A program made the position numbers and the translations under genes. Below the pieces are notes generated by a model. It saw only the letters and a program-made list of their open reading frames with translations, was not told the DNA's origin and ran no database searches. This document shows, in pieces, positions 14,859-20,417 of a stretch of 20,417 nt of DNA (position 1 is the stretch's first letter; each line of letters opens with the position of its first letter). The stretch comes from PALSA-505 sp036502085 (lineage in GTDB: Bacteria; Actinomycetota; Actinomycetes; Streptosporangiales; Streptosporangiaceae). The stretch is from contig DASXZD010000050.1 in assembly GCA_036502085.1 (NCBI GenBank), positions 1-20,417 of the forward strand. The letters are read 5' to 3'.

Positions 14859-16559
14859 TCAGGGCAGCTGAGCCAGGAAAGGAGCCACCGTGTTAGCGAA
14901 GTTGTAGCCGTTGGACGCGTCCCAGTTGATCGACCACGTCATCGCGCCGCGGATGGCGGGATAGGTCGACGGCGGCACGAATGAGCCGCACGAAACCTTC
15001 GCGGCCAGGCAGTCGAGCGCGTTGTTCACCACCGACGGAGCCGTGAACCCGCTGCCCGCCGCGGATGTCGAGGCCGGCAGGCCGAGGCCGATCTGCGACG
15101 GGCTGAGCCCGCCATTCAGCTCAATGCAGGTCAGCGCGGTGAGGAAGTTCTCCGTCGCCTCCGAGTACACGTTGCCATCGCACCCGTTCATCGACCCGGA
15201 GTTGTAGAACTGGACGTTGACCATGGTCAGGATCGACTTGATGTTGAGGGCGAGCTGGAAGTAGTCGCCGCCGGTGGACTGCATGTCCACGGTCTGCGGG
15301 GCCATCGTGATGATCAGCCCGGAACCAGCGTCGGCCGACAGCTGGTCAAGCGCCTGGGCCATGAAGGTCGGGTTGAGCCCGTTCTCCAGGTCGATGTCGA
15401 CCCCGTCGAATCCGTACTGCTGCATGATCGAGAAGACGCTGCTCGCGAACGCGCTGGCGCTGGCCGAGTCGTTCACGCTGATCGCGCCGTCCGCGCCGCC
15501 GACCGAGAGGATGACCTTCTGCCCGCGCGAGTGCAGCGTCTGGATATCGCTGGTGAACTGCGCGGCCGTGTACCCGCCGAGCGCGGACGACAGGCCCGAG
15601 TCGAGGCTGAACGAGACCTGCCCCGGCGTGCCCGTCGCGTTAGCGAACGCGACCGCGATCAGGTTGTAGCTGGACGGTACGTCGGCCAGCGTGAGCGGCA
15701 TCGCCCCGTTGTCGAAATCCTGCCAGTAACCCATCAGCACGTGCGCGGGCAAGCCGCCGCCGCCGCCCCCGCCGCCGCCGCCGGTGGTGGTGGCCTGGAC
15801 GGCGTTCGATTGGGGGCCTTCGCCCTGGGTGTTGTGGGCGGAGACGGTGAAGGTGTAGGTGGTGGCTTCGGCCAGGCCGGTGATGGTCTTGGCGGTGGTG
15901 GTGGCTGTCGCGACGCGGGTCCCGTTCTCGTAAACGTAGTAGCCGCCGACGGTGCCGGACGGTGCCGTCCACGACAGGGAGGCGCTGCTGGCGGTGGTGG
16001 TGCCGGTGACGGTCAGTCCGGTGGGGGCGCCGGGGACGCCCGTTCCGCCGCCTCCGCCGCCGGGCCCGGTGAGGGTGAGGTCGTCGGCGTGGTAGGTGCC
16101 CTGGGCGTACCAGCCGTGGGTGTAGATGGTGACGGCGGTGGTGGCGGCGCCGGTGGTGAAGGTGGTGGTGAGCTGCTGCCAGGTGGTGGCTGAGGGGGTC
16201 CAGTTGCTGGTGTCGCCGGTGCCGGTGCCGGTGTCGCCGAGGTAGACGTAGTTGCCTTCGACCCAGCCGGCCAGGGTGTAGCTGGAGGATGGCTGGACCG
16301 AGACCTGCTGCGTGCACTGGGCGTCGTCAGAGCCCGAGGCTGCCCCGGCCAGCGCGAAGCTGCCCGAGTGCACGGGGCTGGTCGTGACGCTGTCTAGCGG
16401 GGAGCAGGTCCAGCCGGACAGCGAGCCGGTCTCGAAGCCGCCGTTGCCGAGCAGGCTGGACGCCGCCTCGGCGCCAGGCCCCGAGGCGAGGACAGGCGTG
16501 ACCGCCGTGACCAGCACGGTGGCGGCCAGCGCCGCGAATACGGGAAGTCTGCGTCGCAT
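14859..16559 (-). CDS. Secreted multidomain chitinase (CBM - FN3 - GH18)
   Basis: A 566-aa exported chitinase. Residues 1-33 are a signal peptide (MRRR, hydrophobic FAALAATVLVTAVTPVL, Ala-rich cleavage area). Residues 37-165 form a beta-sandwich carbohydrate-binding domain (LLGNGGFETGSLSGW to YHADDLTLTG). A Gly-rich linker leads to a fibronectin type III domain (about 176-258, from PGAPTGLTVTG to SNAVQATT), a second poly-Gly linker (259-269), and the GH18 catalytic barrel (about 272-566). The DxxDxDxE signature is DGVDIDLE (385-392), with Glu392 the expected proton donor. SVGG (352-355), NVQFYN (448-453) and the C-terminal MTWSINWD (540-547) support an intact barrel. ATG 16559 has AGGAGGA (16572-16566) six bases upstream, so the longer frame from 16595 is not used. 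The gene has its own promoter with a perfect palindrome at the predicted transcription start, suggesting substrate-responsive repression. Role: degradation of chitin outside the cell. Confidence 0.95.
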   Translation of the reverse strand: MRRRLPVFAALAATVLVTAVTPVLASGPGAEAASSLLGNGGFETGSLSGWTCSPLDSVTTSPVHSGSFALAGAASGSDDAQCTQQVSVQPSSSYTLAGWVEGNYVYLGDTGTGTGDTSNWTPSATTWQQLTTTFTTGAATTAVTIYTHGWYAQGTYHADDLTLTGPGGGGGGTGVPGAPTGLTVTGTTTASSASLSWTAPSGTVGGYYVYENGTRVATATTTAKTITGLAEATTYTFTVSAHNTQGEGPQSNAVQATTTGGGGGGGGGGLPAHVLMGYWQDFDNGAMPLTLADVPSSYNLIAVAFANATGTPGQVSFSLDSGLSSALGGYTAAQFTSDIQTLHSRGQKVILSVGGADGAISVNDSASASAFASSVFSIMQQYGFDGVDIDLENGLNPTFMAQALDQLSADAGSGLIITMAPQTVDMQSTGGDYFQLALNIKSILTMVNVQFYNSGSMNGCDGNVYSEATENFLTALTCIELNGGLSPSQIGLGLPASTSAAGSGFTAPSVVNNALDCLAAKVSCGSFVPPSTYPAIRGAMTWSINWDASNGYNFANTVAPFLAQLP

Positions 16560-16609
16560 GGGGATTCCTCCTGGACGTGACGAGCGGGGGGTCATTCGTC
16601 CGTAAGGAC

Positions 16610-16640
16610 CTAACTATTAGGAAAGTTTCCTAATAGTTAG
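16610..16640. promoter_or_regulatory. Perfect 15-bp inverted repeat, probable chitinase operator
   Basis: CTAACTATTAGGAAA (16610-16624) and its exact reverse complement TTTCCTAATAGTTAG (16626-16640) flank a single G. It is AT-rich within GC-rich DNA and lies 51-81 bp upstream of the chitinase ATG, just downstream of a good promoter, where a bound repressor would block transcription. The core TTAGGAAA-N-TTTCCTAA resembles operators I associate with ROK-family sugar repressors in actinobacteria; the regulator itself is inference. It does not match the DasR site. Confidence 0.75.
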
Positions 16641-16648
16641 TTAGCCAG

Positions 16649-16677
16649 AGCGTAATCCTTTCGCGACATTCCGTCAA
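16649..16677 (-). promoter_or_regulatory. Chitinase promoter
   Basis: On the minus strand TTGACG (16677-16672) and TACGCT (16654-16649) are separated by 17 bases, a good housekeeping-sigma -35/-10 pair for an actinobacterium. The expected transcription start falls near 16640, at the edge of the inverted repeat, leaving an untranslated leader of about 80 bases that contains the operator. Confidence 0.6.
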
Positions 16678-16687
16678 GGCCCGTCAG

Positions 16688-16754
16688 GGCCTGCCAAAGC
16701 CCCAGGGGCCCCATGGCCTGCCAAAGCCCCAGGGGCCCATGGCCCGCCAAAGCC
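16688..16754. repeat. Short tandem repeats, 2.5 units of about 27 bp
   Basis: Unit 1 (16688-16714) and unit 2 (16715-16740) are identical except for one C missing in unit 2; a third partial unit (16741-16754) has one substitution. Each carries TGCCAAAGCC and a GGGGCCC palindrome, so the block can form several GC hairpins. It lies 20 bp past the stop of the ligase gene and just upstream of the chitinase promoter, and may act as a terminator of the ligase transcript. Confidence 0.8.
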
Positions 16755-16773
16755 AACGGCCAGGGACCGAGCG

Positions 16774-18252
16774 CTAAGGACCGACCGGCCAGGTGTGCAC
16801 CGGGTCGTTGGTGTGCATGAGCTCGATGTACCGCTGCGTCATCTGGCGCAGCGCCTCCGGCCGGTCGGCCCCGCGCTCGCCGAACGCCGCGACCGTGCCG
16901 ATCTGCCAGGCGGCCCCCGTCTGCCCGGTCAGGCAGCGCTGCTCGATGATGCCCAGCAGCCGGTCGATGTGCACCGGGTTGACGCCCCACCGGCCGAGCC
17001 CCTCGTGCGCCATCGGCAGCAGGCGGCGCAGCACCAGCTCGGCCACCGGCGCCTCGCCCAGCCCCGGCCAGTAAAGCCGCGCGTCCATGCCGTGCCGCGC
17101 CGCCTCGTGCAGGTTCTCGGCCGCCGTCGCGAACGACATCTGCGTCCAGATCGGACGCTGCGCCTCGGCCAGCGTGTGCACCAGCCCGTAGTAGAACGCC
17201 GTGTTCGCGATGACGTCCGCGACCGAAGGGCCGGCCGGCAGCACCCGGTTCTCCACCCGCAAGTGCGGCGTGCCCTTCACCACCGCGTAGATGGGCCGGT
17301 TCCACCGGTAGACCGTCCCGTTGTGCAGGCTCATCTCGGCTAGCTCCGGGCAGGTGCCGCTGTCCAGCATGGCCAGCGGATCCTCGTCCTCGCAGATCGG
17401 CAGCAGCGCCGGGAAGAACCGGATGTTCTCCTCGAACAGGTCGAACACCGACGTGATCCAGTTCTCGCCGAACCATACCCTGGGCCGCACCCCCTGGTGC
17501 TTCAGCTCGTCCGGCCGGGTGTCGGTGGCCTGCTCGAACAGCGTGATCCTGGTCTCGTGCCACAGCTGCCTGCCGAACAGGAACGGGGAGTTGGCGCCCA
17601 GGGCGACCTGCACGCCCGAGATGGCCTGGGCGGCGTTCCAGTAGTTCGCGAAGCTGTCCGGGCTGACCTGCAGGTGCAACTGCACGCTCGTGCAGGCCGC
17701 CTCGGGGGTGATGCTGTCGGTGTGCGCGAGCAGCTGCTCGGCCCCGTCGATCGCGATCCGCATGTCCTCGCCGCGCGCCGCGAAGATCTGCTCGTTGAGC
17801 ACCCGGAAGCGGTCATTGGCCGACAGCGTCCCCTCGTGCACGTCCTGCTTGCGCAGCGTGGGCAGGATGCCGACCATGACCAGCCGGGTATCGGTGCTGC
17901 GTGCCTTGGTGTCCCCGGCGTTGAGGTCGGCGCGGACTTCCTGCTCCAGGTCGGCGAGCGCGTCGCCGTCGAGCCGCCGCGGCGGCACGTTGATCTCCAG
18001 GTTGAACTGCCCGACCTCGGTCCCCCAGGCAGGGTCCGCGATCGCGTCGAGCACGTCGGCGTTGCGCATGGACGGCACCCCGCGGGAGTCGACCAGGTTC
18101 AGCTCGATCTCCTGGCCTACCTGCGCCGGGTTCGCCTCGAACCACTGCTCGCGCAGCATCCGGGCAAAGACATCGAGCGAGCGCCGGACCTTCTCCCGGT
18201 ACTTGCGCCGGTCCTCGCCAGTGAACTTGATCGCCTGAATGTCACGACCCAT
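16774..18252 (-). CDS. Glutamate-cysteine ligase-like carboxylate-amine ligase (GCS2 family)
   Basis: Predicted 492-aa cytoplasmic enzyme of the GCS2 (glutamine-synthetase-fold) family, which couples ATP to amide-bond formation between a carboxylate, often the gamma-carboxyl of glutamate, and an amine. Diagnostic stretches are GQEIELNLVD (46-55), GQFNLEINVPPRRLDGD (81-97), a central ALGANSPFLFGRQLWHETRI segment and the VKGTPHLRVENRVLPAGPS segment. Metal- and ATP-binding acids are present in QEIEL and NLEIN. The start is ATG 18252 (MGRDIQAIKF); the frame is open upstream to 18900 but there overlaps the divergent hydrolase gene. The ribosome-binding site is weak (GGTGG). Its neighbours, an esterase-fold hydrolase and an ATP-grasp ligase transcribed divergently, suggest a joint pathway rather than glutathione or mycothiol synthesis. 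The substrate is unknown; true glutamate-cysteine ligase activity should not be assumed. Confidence 0.88.
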   Translation of the reverse strand: MGRDIQAIKFTGEDRRKYREKVRRSLDVFARMLREQWFEANPAQVGQEIELNLVDSRGVPSMRNADVLDAIADPAWGTEVGQFNLEINVPPRRLDGDALADLEQEVRADLNAGDTKARSTDTRLVMVGILPTLRKQDVHEGTLSANDRFRVLNEQIFAARGEDMRIAIDGAEQLLAHTDSITPEAACTSVQLHLQVSPDSFANYWNAAQAISGVQVALGANSPFLFGRQLWHETRITLFEQATDTRPDELKHQGVRPRVWFGENWITSVFDLFEENIRFFPALLPICEDEDPLAMLDSGTCPELAEMSLHNGTVYRWNRPIYAVVKGTPHLRVENRVLPAGPSVADVIANTAFYYGLVHTLAEAQRPIWTQMSFATAAENLHEAARHGMDARLYWPGLGEAPVAELVLRRLLPMAHEGLGRWGVNPVHIDRLLGIIEQRCLTGQTGAAWQIGTVAAFGERGADRPEALRQMTQRYIELMHTNDPVHTWPVGP

Positions 18253-18531
18253 ACCGCCACCGCTCAACGAGATTGGGCAGTTCAGGTACCCTCCGGCACC
18301 TTCCATACACATTCGCACGCTGTCACGGCTGATGCCAGCAGGCCGCCAACAGGATAAAAAGAATGATTCCGAACGGGGAGCTGTCAGACGATCACTCGTC
18401 GCCGGACCCTTCGGGCCATTGCCGCGGGGCGCCCGAAGCAGGCACCATGTGCGAATGATCGGTGTAACGGGAGAGGCTCCAGGGGGCAGCGGGTCTTCGC
18501 CTAAGCCGCCGGTCAGCCGGCAGGCGGACCC
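18253..18531. promoter_or_regulatory. Divergent promoter region of the ligase/hydrolase cluster
   Basis: This 279-bp gap lies between the diverging starts of the GCS2 gene and the hydrolase gene and must contain promoters for both. An AT-rich patch at 18350-18370 (AGGATAAAAAGAATGATTCC) is the most promoter-like part. I could not find a clean -35/-10 pair on either strand or an operator palindrome. Confidence 0.4.
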
Positions 18532-19275
18532 GTGAACCGTGAGGTGGCCGAGCTGTGGTCGGACGCACTCGGCGCCACCGGCACCGTCGTCCGCTACGGC
18601 CACTGGGGGCGGCCGGTGCTGGTGTTCCCGTCCGAGCGGGGCCGGGCGTGGGACTTCGAGAGCAACGGCATGGTCGGCGCGGTGGCCGGCCTGGTCGAGG
18701 CAGGCCGGCTCAAGATCTACTGCGTGGACAGCTACGACGCGGCGTCCTGGTCCGACACCGGCCTCCCGCTGGAGGAGCGGGCCCGCCAGCACAGCCGCTA
18801 CGAGTCGTGGATCGTCAGCGATGTCGTGCCGTGGATCCACCGCGACTGCGGCGGCCCGGTCGAGGTGACGACGCTCGGCTGCAGCATGGGCGCCTTCCAC
18901 GCGGCCAACTTCGCGCTCAAGCGCGCCGATCTCTTCCCGCTGGCGATGTGCTTCTCCGGCAATTACGATCCCTCATCGTGGCAGGCGTGGGGTGAGCGGG
19001 GCAGTGCGGCCTACTTCAACAATCCGTTTGACTACGTCGGGCACCTGCGCGGCGATCACCTTGACTGGCTGCGCGGCCGGATCAGCCTGCTGCTGGTGTG
19101 CGGGCAGGGCCAGTGGGAAGACACCACCGGGTCACTGCAGAGCACCAAGCACTTCGCCGGGCTGCTGGCCGGCCAGGGCATCAGGCACGAGCTTGACCTG
19201 TGGGGCCATGACGTGCCGCACGACTGGCCATCCTGGCGCGTCCAGCTGGCCCACCACATGCCGCGATTCTGCTGA
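18532..19275 (+). CDS. Alpha/beta-hydrolase, putative-esterase family
   Basis: A 247-aa alpha/beta-hydrolase of the putative esterase type (esterase D/antigen 85-like fold) without a signal peptide, so probably cytoplasmic. The nucleophile elbow is GCSMG (116-120) with Ser118. His226 or His230 in LWGHDVPHDW is the likely catalytic histidine, and the acid may be Glu196 or Asp197 in GQGQWEDTTGS. The start is GTG 18532 with AGGCGGA upstream; the next gene begins 15 bp after the stop, so the two are an operon. The nearby GCS2 enzyme is divergent. Within this cluster the hydrolase could release, transfer or trim an ester or amide intermediate made by the two ligases, but that is inference. Exact substrate cannot be read from the sequence. 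Confidence 0.83.
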   Translation: MNREVAELWSDALGATGTVVRYGHWGRPVLVFPSERGRAWDFESNGMVGAVAGLVEAGRLKIYCVDSYDAASWSDTGLPLEERARQHSRYESWIVSDVVPWIHRDCGGPVEVTTLGCSMGAFHAANFALKRADLFPLAMCFSGNYDPSSWQAWGERGSAAYFNNPFDYVGHLRGDHLDWLRGRISLLLVCGQGQWEDTTGSLQSTKHFAGLLAGQGIRHELDLWGHDVPHDWPSWRVQLAHHMPRFC

Positions 19276-19290
19276 CGACGGGAGCATCCA

Positions 19291-20417
19291 TTGGCCGACA
19301 CCAGGCACCTGATCGGGCTGCTGCTCGGCACCGAGGAGGACTGGCCGAAGGCGTTCGAGGAACTCGTGCGCAGGCTCGGCCCGGTCAACGGCACCGGCGG
19401 CAGCCGGCACGCCTTCGGGTGCGAGCGGATCACCATCGAGCCGTTCAGCCTGCGCGACCGCCCCCGTTACGACCTGGTTATCGACCGGCTCGCGTACTGG
19501 TACTACCACCCGCGCGAATGGCTGAAGAAGATCGCGCTGATGGACGGCGTGTACCTGCTGAACAGCCCGTTCACGTTCCAGTCGATGGAGAAGCACGCCG
19601 CCTACTGCGCGATGATGCGGCTGGGCCTCAAGGTGCCGGAAACGGTGCTCGTGCCGTACAAGAACCCGCTCGACAATGCCCGCTACGCCTATACCGCCGC
19701 GCGGTACAACCAGCCGTTCGACCTGGACGCGATCGCCGAGCGGATCGGCTATCCGCTGTTCATGAAGCCCTACGACGGCGGCGCCTGGCGGGGCGTCTCC
19801 CGGATCCGCAACCCGGCCGAGCTGCACGCCGCCTACGACGACAGCGGCGAGATGCTCATGCACCTGCAGAAGGCCATCGACTACGACGTCTTCGCCCGGT
19901 CGCTGTCCATCGGCGCCGAGACGATGGTCATGCGCTTCCAGCCGGAACAGCCGATGCACCTGCGCTACGCGGTCGACCATGACTTCCTGTCGCCGCAGGC
20001 CGGTGCCGAGGTGGTGACGATCGGGCGGCTGGTCAACAGCTTCTTCCGCTGGGAGTTCAACTCGTGCGAGACGCTGGTCAAAGGCGGCGAGGTCTACCCC
20101 ATCGACTACGCCAACGCCTGCCCGGACGTGGCGCTGACCAGCCTGCACTACTACTTCCCCTGGGCGATGAAGGCGCTGGTCAAGTGGTGCATCTTCGCGC
20201 TGGCGACGGACCGCAGGCCCCGGCTGGACCTGGCGACCGACCGGTTCTTCGAGATCGGCGACGACCCGGACGCGTCCTACGCGGAGAAGCTGGAGGGGTA
20301 CCGGGGCCTCGCCGACGCGTACTTCGACTCGGCGCGGTATCACGACTTCTGCGCGACCGAGCTGCCGGACATCGACGAGATCGTCCTGGACTGGGTGGCC
20401 GGCCCCGAATTCGACCA
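19291..20417 (+). CDS. ATP-grasp (RimK-like) ligase, 3' end outside window
   Basis: Starting at TTG 19291, with GGGAG six bases upstream, 375 codons are open to the right edge. The protein (DTRHLIGLLLGTEEDWPKAF...) fits an ATP-grasp carboxylate-amine/thiol ligase. YPLFMKPYDGGAWRGV supplies the ATP-binding Lys159 and a small glycine loop, ETMVMRFQP is the expected central strand, and EVYPIDYANACPDV contains the acidic and amide metal ligands (Asp272, Asn275). Such enzymes activate a carboxylate as acyl-phosphate and join it to an amine. It lies 15 bp after the hydrolase and should be co-transcribed. With the divergent GCS2 gene, two different amide-forming folds sit in one cluster. No stop codon is seen before the edge; the C-terminal 50 or so residues visible (YRGLADAYFDSARYHDFC...) lie beyond the ATP-grasp core. 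Confidence 0.85.
   Translation, partial: MADTRHLIGLLLGTEEDWPKAFEELVRRLGPVNGTGGSRHAFGCERITIEPFSLRDRPRYDLVIDRLAYWYYHPREWLKKIALMDGVYLLNSPFTFQSMEKHAAYCAMMRLGLKVPETVLVPYKNPLDNARYAYTAARYNQPFDLDAIAERIGYPLFMKPYDGGAWRGVSRIRNPAELHAAYDDSGEMLMHLQKAIDYDVFARSLSIGAETMVMRFQPEQPMHLRYAVDHDFLSPQAGAEVVTIGRLVNSFFRWEFNSCETLVKGGEVYPIDYANACPDVALTSLHYYFPWAMKALVKWCIFALATDRRPRLDLATDRFFEIGDDPDASYAEKLEGYRGLADAYFDSARYHDFCATELPDIDEIVLDWVAGPEFD

Noticed and set aside
16610..16640. Palindrome as a transcription terminator of the upstream ligase gene
   Set aside because: It is AT-rich with a one-base loop and no U-tract, and lies beyond the chitinase promoter, so an operator fits better, although bidirectional use cannot be excluded.
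16601..16680. DasR-type operator upstream of the chitinase
   Set aside because: The GGTCTAGACC-like core of DasR sites is absent; the palindrome present has a different core.
16688..16754. CRISPR-like repeats
   Set aside because: The units are directly adjacent with no spacers, only 2.5 copies, and no cas genes are nearby.
16774..18900. Long version of the GCS2 protein starting near 18900
   Set aside because: The extra 216 residues overlap the divergent hydrolase gene and look like its shadow; conserved sequence begins at MGRDIQAIKF.

Overview
The window is GC-rich DNA, densely packed with genes and using GTG and TTG starts as well as ATG. Together with a G1 (eqolisin) endopeptidase, a multidomain secreted GH18 chitinase and a TIGR02677/78/79/80 operon, this points to a filamentous actinomycete, probably Streptosporangiales or a relative. 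The taxon is an inference from composition and gene content.

Left part (1-8459). The 5' end of a small conserved actinobacterial protein runs off the left edge on the minus strand. Divergent from it is a tight four-gene operon that I read as a complete Wadjet type II system: jetA (kleisin/MksF-like, DUF2397), jetB (MksE-like, DUF2398), jetC (1339-aa SMC-like ATPase) and jetD (DUF3323/DUF2399 Toprim nuclease). By analogy with the characterised type I system, JetABC would be a loop-extruding SMC complex that recognises foreign circular DNA and JetD would cut it. All four genes look intact. A striking G-tract cluster with G-quadruplex potential lies between the jetC stop and the likely jetD start.

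Middle (8460-14716). A 372-bp gene-free, locally AT-rich stretch leads into a secreted G1-family glutamic endopeptidase closed by a strong hairpin. Next is a MESH1/SpoT-like HD hydrolase, convergent with and overlapping by 8 bp a 1148-aa SWIM/SNF2 helicase on the minus strand. Both of these genes have a -10-like hexamer six bases before the ATG, as expected for leaderless mRNAs. A conserved but uncharacterised cysteine-containing protein follows.

Right part (14859-20417). A secreted chitinase (signal peptide, carbohydrate-binding domain, FN3, GH18) has a recognisable promoter. Its predicted transcription start falls on or beside a perfect 15-bp inverted repeat, most likely a repressor operator. 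Beyond it lies a divergent cluster: a GCS2-type carboxylate-amine ligase on minus, and an esterase-fold hydrolase plus an ATP-grasp ligase on plus, running off the right edge. Two amide-bond-forming enzymes and one hydrolase suggest a small peptide or amide metabolite pathway of unknown product. After the Wadjet operon, this is the best candidate for an undescribed system here.
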